Below, one piece after another: positions 57,378-64,000 of a stretch of 64,000 nt of DNA. Position numbers and translations under genes: made by a program. Below the pieces are notes generated by a model. It was not told the DNA's origin and did not search any database. It saw only the letters and a program-made list of their open reading frames with translations. Numbering within the stretch: the stretch's first letter is position 1; each line of letters begins with the position of its first letter. Origin of the DNA: Chromatiales bacterium (GTDB lineage: Bacteria > Pseudomonadota > Gammaproteobacteria > Steroidobacterales > GCA-2729495); assembly GCA_002729495.1 (NCBI GenBank), contig PBYE01000093.1:62001-126000 (forward strand), written 5' to 3'.

Positions 57378-58124
57378 GTGTGCCTGCTCAGCATAGCTTG
57401 GCAAGTTCACCCGGATTATCCGCTGGTTTTTCTGGGCAACCGCGATGAGTTTCATGCACGGCCGACAGCGGCGGCCGATTGGTGGCAAGACAATCCGGAT
57501 GTACTCGGTGGGATTGACCTCGAAGCGGGCGGTAGCTGGCTGGGCGTGAACCGCACAGGCCGGTTTGCCGTCGTCACCAACCGCCCGGACCTGCCGGCGC
57601 CTGGCGCAAGCGCACGGTCACGCGGCGAACTCGTAACCGCGTGGCTCAAAAATGAACCTTCGTCCGCCATCGATTTGCTGCCTGAGCGAAACTTGCTCTA
57701 CGGTGGCTTCAGCTTGCTACTCGCTAAACCGGGAAAACTGGAGCGTCTCTCCGGCGGGAACGGAACCTCACAACTCGAGCGCACAGAAATACCACCCGGC
57801 ATCACCGGCCTGAGCAATACTTCACCCGATGATCCGTGGCCCAAGCTCGCCTGGCTGAACCAGCAACTCGCAGACACACTGGACGCCGGCACGCCTGACG
57901 AAGAACAACTTATTAACCTGTTGCTGCGAACCGAGCCGGTGTCTGACACGACCGGGCAAGACGTATCGGTATTGCCATTTGTCACCGGTGACCACTATGG
58001 TACCCGCAGCGCGACTGTCGTCCTGATCGACAGGCGTGGGGAATGCGTCTTCTATGAGCGTCGATTCGGCCCGGGCGGCCACCCCCGGGGGGACTCCCGT
58101 TTCTGCTTCCCACTGGCTGTATAG
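57378..58124 (+). CDS. NRDE/TANGO2 family protein
   Basis: The 248-residue product starts at a GTG (MCLLSIAWQVHPDYPLVFLG). The NRDEF motif (GNRDEFHARPTAAADWW), GGIDLEAGGSWLGVNRTGRF and VTNRPD are the family hallmarks. The conserved Cys2 suggests an N-terminal nucleophile-like fold. Eukaryotic TANGO2 is linked to heme and lipid handling; the bacterial role is not established. Three bases after nudC, so co-transcribed. Confidence 0.9.
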   Translation: MCLLSIAWQVHPDYPLVFLGNRDEFHARPTAAADWWQDNPDVLGGIDLEAGGSWLGVNRTGRFAVVTNRPDLPAPGASARSRGELVTAWLKNEPSSAIDLLPERNLLYGGFSLLLAKPGKLERLSGGNGTSQLERTEIPPGITGLSNTSPDDPWPKLAWLNQQLADTLDAGTPDEEQLINLLLRTEPVSDTTGQDVSVLPFVTGDHYGTRSATVVLIDRRGECVFYERRFGPGGHPRGDSRFCFPLAV

Positions 58125-58184
58125 CCCTCTGAACCCCTTGTTTACCGGTTTTCCAGCCAATCCGGAATAATGGCACTCAACCCC

Positions 58185-58212
58185 TTGACCTGGGGCGCTG
58201 GGATGATAATAT
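58185..58212 (+). promoter_or_regulatory. Sigma-70 promoter of argR and the arginine operon
   Basis: TTGACC (58185-58190), 16 bases, TAATAT (58207-58212). A strong match, about 45 bases before the argR start. It reads into argR and probably the whole arginine operon. Confidence 0.75.
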
Positions 58213-58241
58213 GCACAAACTATTTTAGTTATGTGCATATT
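58208..58241 (+). promoter_or_regulatory. Palindromic operator at the argR promoter
   Basis: AATATGCACAAACTA (58208-58222) and TAGTTATGTGCATATT (58226-58241) are near-perfect inverted repeats over the -10 box and start site. A further ATTCATATTGAAT (58242-58254) resembles half of an E. coli ARG box (TGAAT/ATTCA). ArgR autoregulation is the obvious guess. No clear ribosome site precedes argR. Confidence 0.6.
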
Positions 58242-58255
58242 ATTCATATTGAATC

Positions 58256-58708
58256 ATGCCGAGTACTACTGAAATCCGTGACAAGCGCCGCCAGGCACTG
58301 CTTGAGATTCTGGCCACGGGCACAGTACGCCTGCAGTCCGACTTCGTTGAGGAACTGAATGCGCAGGGTATTGAGGCGACGCAGTCGAGCGTAAGCCGGG
58401 ATCTCCGCGAGTTAGGGATCGTAAAACGCGGTGATGGCTATCAGCGCACTGAACAGGAGCAAACGCCTGCTGGTGTTACCGAGCTGCCGGCAGGGTTTGT
58501 ACGTGACATACAAACGGCTGGCAACAATTTAACGGTCATCAAGACGGCGATAGGGGCCGCGCAGCGTGTCGCAGTGTATCTCGACCGCAGTGGCTGGCCG
58601 GAAATTGTCGGCACCGTTTCCGGCGATGACACGATTTTTGTTGCGACGGAAAACGGTCGCGACCAGAAAACTTTACTGGGACGACTGCGCTCGTCCCTGC
58701 TGACTTAA
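58256..58708 (+). CDS. argR: Arginine repressor ArgR
   Basis: The 150-residue winged-helix regulator represses arginine genes when arginine is bound. The DNA-binding half (DKRRQALLEILATGTVRLQS, GIEATQSSVSRDLRELGIVK) and the hexamerising C-terminal half (VIKTAIGAAQRVAVYLDRSG, EIVGTVSGDDTIFVAT) match ArgR/AhrC. It is the first gene of the operon, 18 bases before argG, under a palindromic operator. Confidence 0.95.
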   Translation: MPSTTEIRDKRRQALLEILATGTVRLQSDFVEELNAQGIEATQSSVSRDLRELGIVKRGDGYQRTEQEQTPAGVTELPAGFVRDIQTAGNNLTVIKTAIGAAQRVAVYLDRSGWPEIVGTVSGDDTIFVATENGRDQKTLLGRLRSSLLT

Positions 58709-58726
58709 TTAATCCGGAAACCGAAC

Positions 58727-59947
58727 ATGACAGATAATTCACCCATCATCCTTGCTTACTCCGGCGGACTGGATACGTCCTTCTGTGTACCGTGGTTGAA
58801 AGAAACCTATGATCGCCCGGTCGTAACCATGTGCATCAACACCGGCGGTCTCGACGATGCTGCGGCTGCAAGTCTCGAGGAACGCGCGATGGCGCTCGGC
58901 GCAGAGAAGCACGTGCTCGTCGAAGCACGCCCGGTTTTCTTCGATCGTGTACTTCGGTATTTAATTGCAGGCAACGTCCGCCGGGGTAATCTTTATCCCC
59001 TGTGCGTAGGCGCGGAGCGCGGCATACAGGCAACGTTGCTGGCTGAGCTCGCAAGCGAGCGCGGTTCGACCACCGTTGCCCACGGCTGTACAGCCGCGGG
59101 CAATGACCAGGTACGTTTCGAGGTTGCGCTGCGGACCATCAACCCGGGGCTCGAGGTGCTGGCACCGGTGCGGGACCAGGGCTTCGTACGGGATCAACAG
59201 GTCAAGTACCTCAAGGACAACAACTTCCCGATGCCCCCTTCGGGCGGCGACTATTCGATCAACCGCGGCTTGTGGGGCGTATCTATCGGCGGCAAGGAAA
59301 CGCTGGATTCGCACGACACCATTCCCGAATCAGAATGGGTCCTGTCGGCGGGTGCATTTGATAATCCAAAAGCACCCGAACGGCTGACTGTCAGTTTCAA
59401 AAAAGGTGTACCCGTTGCATTGAACGGAGCGGAACTGGATCCGGTTACGCTGATCGAAAAGCTCGAGACCATCGGTGGCGGCTTCGGCATAGGCCGCGGC
59501 ATCCACGTCGGCGACACGGTGCTCGGCACCAAGGGCCGCGTTGCATTCGAGGCGCCATCCGCAGAAATTCTTTTAAACGCGCACCGTGAACTCGAGAAAC
59601 TGACGCTCAGCGCATTACAGGCACGGGTGAAAGAAAGCCTTGCGAACACCTACGGTGATTTCGTGCACGAGGGTAAACAGCTCGATCCGGCCTGCCGCGA
59701 TATAGAGGCCCTGCTCGAATCGTCGCAGGAATGCGTAACCGGCGACGTAAAAATAATCCTGCGTCCGGGCAACGCCTTCGTCGCAGGCGTCGATTCACCC
59801 TACTCGCTCATGGCTGCAACCAAGGGTGTTTACGGCGAGGCTGCCGGCGAATGGACTCCACAGGATGCGCTTGGGTATTCGCGCATCCTGGCGCTGCCGG
59901 GCATGTTGCAATCGCGCGCCGGCAAGGCAGACGAGGAACAACAATGA
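58727..59947 (+). CDS. argG: Argininosuccinate synthase
   Basis: The 406-residue enzyme condenses citrulline and aspartate using ATP. It starts DNSPIILAYSGGLDTSFCVP, the ATP-pyrophosphatase P-loop. Other signatures are HGCTAAGNDQVRFE, PMPPSGGDYSINRGLWGVSI and GRGIHVGDTVLGTKGRVAFE. It overlaps the next gene by four bases. It feeds on citrulline, which in an acyl-ornithine pathway needs prior deacylation, so an ArgE-type deacylase is expected downstream. Confidence 0.97.
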   Translation: MTDNSPIILAYSGGLDTSFCVPWLKETYDRPVVTMCINTGGLDDAAAASLEERAMALGAEKHVLVEARPVFFDRVLRYLIAGNVRRGNLYPLCVGAERGIQATLLAELASERGSTTVAHGCTAAGNDQVRFEVALRTINPGLEVLAPVRDQGFVRDQQVKYLKDNNFPMPPSGGDYSINRGLWGVSIGGKETLDSHDTIPESEWVLSAGAFDNPKAPERLTVSFKKGVPVALNGAELDPVTLIEKLETIGGGFGIGRGIHVGDTVLGTKGRVAFEAPSAEILLNAHRELEKLTLSALQARVKESLANTYGDFVHEGKQLDPACRDIEALLESSQECVTGDVKIILRPGNAFVAGVDSPYSLMAATKGVYGEAAGEWTPQDALGYSRILALPGMLQSRAGKADEEQQ

Positions 59948-60999
59948 AAACCGTCATAGCAGACAAAATTGCTTCGGTTACCCAGGATCTGCCGCTGAAA
60001 CGCGAGTTGCGGGTCTCGGCAGATATCCCCTGCGAAGAAGGCGTGATAATCGCGGCCGAGATACTGAACAACAAGGCGACCTATAACACGCTCGAATTAA
60101 CGAGCGGCCGCATGGCGCAGATAAAACGTGGCGATATCGTGGTCGGTGCGCTCGGGCATCGTAATGCGCTGTTCGGGTACTCCGGACACCTGCCAACCGA
60201 ACTCACGCCGGGCGACGAGCTGCAGATACTCAACATCGGCGGCGTCATGGGCGTATGCGATTCGGTTAATGCGAACTTCGGCCAGCCCTTCAACGCAAAG
60301 GTGCTCGGGACAGTGCTTGATTTTCCGTACCTCGGGGAACGTATTGGTGTACCCGCTCGTGTAGGCGCAGAGCCGCTGCAGGACGACACGCAACTGGAAA
60401 CCAATGGCGTGCCGGTTGTGGCGCTTGCCGGTACCTGCATGGACTCCGGTAAAACAGCCGCAGCCTGCGCGATCATCGGCCGTTTGCGCCACCTCGGGTA
60501 TACCGTCGATGCGTTCAAGGCGACCGGCGTTTCCCTGCGCCGCGATATCCTGGCGATGGAAGATGCAGGGGCGCGCAACACGGCAATTTTTACCGACTAT
60601 GGCGTTGTAACGACGACAACCAATAACGGCCCGGCCGTGACACGCACGATGCTTAACCAGTTGTGCGGTGAGCATCCGGATATTGTCGTTTTCGAACTCG
60701 GCGACGGCCTGCTCGGCACCTACGGCGTCGAGGCCATCCTGAAAGACCAGGGCATCAGCGAGGCGTTGTCCTGCCTGGTTTTGTGCGCCAATGACCCGGT
60801 CGGCGCCAACGGCGGTGTCGATATCCTCAACAAGGAGTTCGGCATGCAAACCGACCTGGTCACGGGTCCGGCGACCGACAACGAAGTGGGCCGCAACATC
60901 ATAAAGAGCCGCCTGAATATCCAGGCGATTAACGCGATCACCAACTCGGTCGAACTGGGCGATGCGGTTGCTGAAATTTTAAAACTGGAGCAGCCATGA
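59944..60999 (+). CDS. BioD-like P-loop protein of unknown function in the arginine operon
   Basis: The 351-residue product starts MKTVIADKIASVTQDLPL. An N-terminal 150-residue domain has a beta-rich look (KATYNTLELTSGRMAQIKRG, LQILNIGGVMGVCDSVN). It is followed by a P-loop of the dethiobiotin-synthetase spacing (LAGTCMDSGKTAAACAIIG), then KATGVSLRRDILAMEDAGA, DIVVFELGDGLLGTYGVEAI (Walker B-like) and CANDPVGANGG. This is a SIMIBI-type NTPase, in the same broad fold group as BioD and DUF1611/DgcN. It overlaps argG and argC by four bases each, so it is translationally coupled. A role in arginine synthesis is implied by position only. Confidence 0.7.
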   Translation: MKTVIADKIASVTQDLPLKRELRVSADIPCEEGVIIAAEILNNKATYNTLELTSGRMAQIKRGDIVVGALGHRNALFGYSGHLPTELTPGDELQILNIGGVMGVCDSVNANFGQPFNAKVLGTVLDFPYLGERIGVPARVGAEPLQDDTQLETNGVPVVALAGTCMDSGKTAAACAIIGRLRHLGYTVDAFKATGVSLRRDILAMEDAGARNTAIFTDYGVVTTTTNNGPAVTRTMLNQLCGEHPDIVVFELGDGLLGTYGVEAILKDQGISEALSCLVLCANDPVGANGGVDILNKEFGMQTDLVTGPATDNEVGRNIIKSRLNIQAINAITNSVELGDAVAEILKLEQP

Positions 61000-62057
61000 C
61001 GGGTACCACGAAAATTTCAGCCGTAGTCCTCGGCGGAACCGGCTACGTTGCCGGGGAATTGCTGCGCCTGATCGCCGGGCACCCGCAGCTGCAACTGGCT
61101 GCCGCCGTCTCCGAAAGCCAGGCGGGCGAAGCAATCAACTCCGTGTTCCCGAACCTGCAGAACGCGTTCGGCGAGCAACGCTACATAGAACGCCCGGCTG
61201 TAGGCGAACACCTGAATGGCAAGGTTGCGCTGTTCTCGGCGGCACCACACGGCGCGAGTGCAAAACTAATTGCGGAAGTGCTGGAACAGGCGGACAAGCA
61301 GGGCTGCGATGTGACGGTCGTGGATGCCTCCGCCGATTTCCGGTATCCGGCTGCGGCCCGGTGGGAAGCCGTCTACGGAGAACCGCACGGTGCGCCTGGA
61401 CTGATCGAACAGTTCGCGAGCGGTTTGCCCGAGCACATGGACAACCCCGCGCAGCCACACATCGGCCATCCGGGTTGTTTCTCGACGGCGATGTTGCTTG
61501 GCATAGTGCCACTTTTACAACTCAAGCTGACAGAAACCGATATCAATGCATTCGGTATTACGGGTAGTACCGGGTCGGGGCGCGCGCCTGTCGAGACCAC
61601 ACATCACCCGTTTCGCCAGTCGAACCTCTACGCTTACAAACCGCTGGCGCATCGTCATGCGCCTGAAGTGACCGGCATCGCTGCCGCTCTGACGGGCTCC
61701 GACACAACCCTGCATTTCGTACCCCACTCCGGGCCTTTCGCTCGCGGCATACACATGACGCTGCAGGCCAAGCTTGCAAAACCCATAAGCGCTGAAGAAC
61801 TGCTTGAACAGTTCCGTATTTTTTACGCAGGTAAGACTTTCATCAAAGTCGTGGACGGCACGCCACGCATCAAAGACGTCGCAGGAAGTAACTACGCGCA
61901 CATCGGTATCGCGGTTGATGACACAAGTGCTGCCGTTTTTGTAGCCATCGATAACCTCGTTAAAGGCGCAGCCGGCGGCGCGGTGCAATGGATGAACATA
62001 AAGCTCGGACTCGATGAAACGGCCGGCCTGACCACACCTGGACCGGGATGGGCCTGA
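60996..62057 (+). CDS. argC: N-acetyl-gamma-glutamyl-phosphate reductase
   Basis: The 353-residue enzyme reduces acyl-glutamyl phosphate to the semialdehyde. It has the NADP-binding GGTGYVAGELLRLI, the catalytic cysteine in GHPGCFSTAMLLGI, ITGSTGSGRAPVETTHHPF, HRHAPEVTGIA and the end DNLVKGAAGGAVQWMNIKLG. The GSTGSG and HPGCFSTA forms resemble the Bacteroidetes-type ArgC more than the E. coli one (from memory). It overlaps both neighbours. Confidence 0.94.
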   Translation: MTGTTKISAVVLGGTGYVAGELLRLIAGHPQLQLAAAVSESQAGEAINSVFPNLQNAFGEQRYIERPAVGEHLNGKVALFSAAPHGASAKLIAEVLEQADKQGCDVTVVDASADFRYPAAARWEAVYGEPHGAPGLIEQFASGLPEHMDNPAQPHIGHPGCFSTAMLLGIVPLLQLKLTETDINAFGITGSTGSGRAPVETTHHPFRQSNLYAYKPLAHRHAPEVTGIAAALTGSDTTLHFVPHSGPFARGIHMTLQAKLAKPISAEELLEQFRIFYAGKTFIKVVDGTPRIKDVAGSNYAHIGIAVDDTSAAVFVAIDNLVKGAAGGAVQWMNIKLGLDETAGLTTPGPGWA

Positions 62058-62059
62058 GC

Positions 62060-63223
62060 ATGAACCTTGATTCCTACAACGCGCGCGAAGCCGAACAGCA
62101 GCATTTGTTGCAGGTCTATGGGCAGTATGACTTTGAACCGGTCGCGGCCGAAGGCGTGCATATTACATGTCGCGACGGACGCCAGCTTTTGGATTTTTAT
62201 GGCGGTCATGCCGTCGCGTCGCTCGGCTATGCACATCCGGACGTACTCGAAACGCTAAACAAACAGGCCGCGCAACTATTTTTCCAAAGCAATGCCGTTG
62301 CCCTGGAAGTCCGTGCAACAGCGGCCCGTAAACTGGCGGAATTTGCGCCTGCGGGGCTGGAGAGGGTGTTCTTTGTAAACAGTGGCGCCGAAGCGAATGA
62401 AAATGCATTTCGAATCGCACTGAAAAAAACCGGGCGCAGCAAGATACTCGCCGTGGAACATAGTTTTCATGGCCGCACCGCTGCGGCCGGTGCCCTGACC
62501 TGGGGCGCACGCGAAAAGTGGTACGGATTTCCGCGTACGCCTTTCGATGTCGATTTCATTCCGCGGGACGAATCGGATGCGGCCCAGGCGATGGTGGATA
62601 GCGATACGGCAGCCGTGGTTATCGAGCTGGTCCAGGGGATGGCCGGCGCTTACGACCTGGCTCCCGAATTCGTCAAGTCCATTGATTCAGCCTGCAAAAA
62701 GCACGGTGCATTGCTGATCATCGACGAGGTCCAGACCGGTATCGGCCGCACAGGCTTTGCTTTTGCCGCCGACCTGTATGGACTGCAACCCGACATGCTG
62801 ACTACAGCCAAGGCTCTCGGTGCCGGTTTTCCGGTGGGGGCGCTCATGCTGACAGAAAATGTTGCCAACTGTCTTGGCAACGGCGACCTCGGAACAACTT
62901 TCGGTGGCGGCCCGCTGGCAAGTGCGCTGATCTCCACGGTCCTGGACGTAATCGAACGTGACCAGTTACTTTCAAATGTACAGAAACTGTCACGGCGACT
63001 TCAGGCCGCGTGCCTGACAGGGCCTGTCAACAAGATCAGCGGCAAGGGTTTGTTGCTCGGGCTGCACTGTTCCGGTGGCGCCAAGTCTACCCGCGACGCT
63101 TTGCTGGACAAGAACATACTGGTGGGGACGAGTGGTAATCCGGATGTAATCCGGTTGCTGCCACCCCTCGTGTTGAACGATGAACATGTTGATGAACTGG
63201 TTGCAGCACTTGCGACTATTTAA
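62060..63223 (+). CDS. argD: Acetylornithine (acyl-ornithine) aminotransferase
   Basis: The 387-residue PLP enzyme transaminates acyl-glutamate semialdehyde. Motifs are DFYGGHAVASLGYAHPDVLE, FFVNSGAEANENAFRIAL, HSFHGRTAAAGALT, IIDEVQTGIGRTG and the PLP-lysine segment MLTTAKALGAGFPVGAL. The start at 62060 (MNLDSYNAREAEQQ) lies just after the argC stop; an ATG four codons earlier (62048) overlaps argC. Class III aminotransferases also act on lysine or succinylornithine, so ArgD is by context. Confidence 0.9.
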   Translation: MNLDSYNAREAEQQHLLQVYGQYDFEPVAAEGVHITCRDGRQLLDFYGGHAVASLGYAHPDVLETLNKQAAQLFFQSNAVALEVRATAARKLAEFAPAGLERVFFVNSGAEANENAFRIALKKTGRSKILAVEHSFHGRTAAAGALTWGAREKWYGFPRTPFDVDFIPRDESDAAQAMVDSDTAAVVIELVQGMAGAYDLAPEFVKSIDSACKKHGALLIIDEVQTGIGRTGFAFAADLYGLQPDMLTTAKALGAGFPVGALMLTENVANCLGNGDLGTTFGGGPLASALISTVLDVIERDQLLSNVQKLSRRLQAACLTGPVNKISGKGLLLGLHCSGGAKSTRDALLDKNILVGTSGNPDVIRLLPPLVLNDEHVDELVAALATI

Positions 63224-63243
63224 AAGTTATTGAGGTGCCAAGA

Positions 63244-64000
63244 ATGAAAGATTTTCATGATCTTGCCGATTTTCAGGCTGATGAAATTAATGCCCTGCTG
63301 GAACTGGCTGGCCGGCTCGAAAGTAGCCCGGAGCCCCATGCACTCGCGGGCAAAGTGCTTGCGTTACTTTTCCTCAGCCCTTCGTTGCGAACACTGGCAT
63401 CGTTTCAGGCAGCGATGACGCGTCTCGGTGGTGGATCGTTCGTCATCTCGCCCAACATGTCGATACACGGACTGGAAACCCGACCCGGGATCGTCATGGA
63501 CGGGATGGCCGCCGAACATATACGCGAAGCTGTGCCGGTGATTGCATCGTATGCCGATGCCATAGGTATACGCGCGTTTGCCGAGCGTGAAAGCCTGGAA
63601 GCCGACCTCACCGACAAGGAGTTCAATTCGATGCGCGAACTCTGCGAGATTCCACGCATCAACATGGAGTCTGCGATCAACCACCCATGCCAGAGCCTCG
63701 CCGACTGGAAGACGATGGACGACCTCGGTGTTCCGCGTTCGGGAGGCAAGTTCGTACTGAGCTGGGCATACCATCCACGCGCGCTGCCACTGGCCGTGCC
63801 CGCGGCAACCGTGCATATGGCCGCCATGCGCGGCATGGATGTCTCGGTGCTACGCCCGGAGGGGTTTGAGCTGCCTGATGCGATTATGCAGAAGGCTGCT
63901 GCGGCCGCAGAAAAATCAGGCGGCTCGGTTGTTGAGACCAGCGATCACGATGCAGCTCTTGAAGGCGCAAACATTATTTATGCCAAATCATGGAGTTCGA
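63244..64000 (+). CDS. argF': N-acyl-ornithine carbamoyltransferase (partial, runs off the window)
   Basis: The first 252 residues are visible. They start MKDFHDLADFQADEINALLE. The carbamoyl-phosphate loop is LSPSLRTLASFQAAM (residues 45-58) and HPCQSLADW (147-155) is the second signature. AYHPRALPLAVPAA and LRPEGFELPDA match, as I recall, the Bacteroides N-succinylornithine enzyme better than the Xanthomonas N-acetylornithine one. At the position aligned to Xanthomonas Glu92 / Bacteroides Pro90, which decides acetyl or succinyl specificity, this protein has Ala90. So the acyl group cannot be named. The 3' end is outside the window. Confidence 0.9.
   Translation, partial: MKDFHDLADFQADEINALLELAGRLESSPEPHALAGKVLALLFLSPSLRTLASFQAAMTRLGGGSFVISPNMSIHGLETRPGIVMDGMAAEHIREAVPVIASYADAIGIRAFAERESLEADLTDKEFNSMRELCEIPRINMESAINHPCQSLADWKTMDDLGVPRSGGKFVLSWAYHPRALPLAVPAATVHMAAMRGMDVSVLRPEGFELPDAIMQKAAAAAEKSGGSVVETSDHDAALEGANIIYAKSWSS

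Overview
This is a chromosomal segment of a gammaproteobacterium. It is dense with housekeeping genes in conserved gammaproteobacterial orders: groES-groEL, aroQ-accB-accC-prmA-dusB-fis, trxA-rho opposite rhlB, cutA-dsbD, purH/purD, and yadG-yadH. The exact lineage cannot be read from the sequence alone. A mevalonate pathway, a CIRCE element on groES, a PEP-CTERM-like sorting signal and an acyl-ornithine transcarbamylase instead of an ordinary ArgF argue against the Enterobacterales. They fit an environmental, probably marine or sediment, lineage near the Xanthomonadales/Chromatiales/Woeseia grade (inference).

Layout. 1-1.9 kb is a scarred region with gene fragments and a duplicated terminator/groEL tail. 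1.9-4.1 kb holds groEL and groES under a CIRCE promoter. 4.2-7.3 kb is cutA-dsbD-tlpA-like (periplasmic thiol chemistry). 7.4-13.6 kb is aroQ-accBC-prmA-DUF3426-dusB-fis, mostly tightly packed or overlapping. 13.7-17.3 kb carries purH, purD and a GNAT. 17.2-18.25 kb has a broken PEP-CTERM-type gene and repeats. 18.25-21.6 kb is rho-trxA opposite rhlB. 21.6-25 kb holds an MBL hydrolase, yrfG, cysQ and a DUF465 protein. 25-25.9 kb is a 900-base non-coding stretch with a REPIN, a tandem repeat, strong hairpins and a terminator. 25.9-33.1 kb has a lipoprotein, a hydrolase, an alkyltransferase-like protein, then 5-oxoprolinase overlapping an SLC13-type transporter. 33.1-43.7 kb holds oxidoreductases, a tandem pair of unknown membrane-anchored paralogues, gshA, DUF2845, yheT, mdh and fadE. 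43.9-48.4 kb is an isoprenoid block (HMG-CoA synthase, phosphomevalonate kinase, diphosphomevalonate decarboxylase, farnesyl diphosphate synthase). 48.5-50.8 kb is gspA-gspB. 50.8-55 kb holds a fused fatty-acid-kinase-like protein, a SRAP protein and yadGH. 55.1-56.4 kb is a divergent pair resembling FlhD and FlhC. 56.4-58.1 kb is nudC and an NRDE/TANGO2 protein. 58.2-64 kb is an arginine operon: argR-argG-(P-loop protein)-argC-argD-argF', the last running off the window.

Most notable: (1) FlhD/FlhC-like regulators arranged divergently with no flagellar genes nearby; (2) an arginine operon with an uncharacterised BioD-like P-loop protein and a transcarbamylase that looks closer to the Bacteroides succinylornithine type, with alanine at the substrate-discriminating position; (3) most of a mevalonate pathway in a gammaproteobacterium; (4) a fusion of the FakA-type kinase domain with a FakB/DegV domain; (5) three REPIN-like inverted pairs and a different palindromic element whose end contains the rho stop codon; (6) a collinear 94-base duplicate of the groEL tail and terminator; (7) a PEP-CTERM-like protein whose only good start codon is one base out of frame. 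No CRISPR array, tRNA, rRNA or insertion sequence was seen. Family assignments come from recognising motifs by eye, not from searches.
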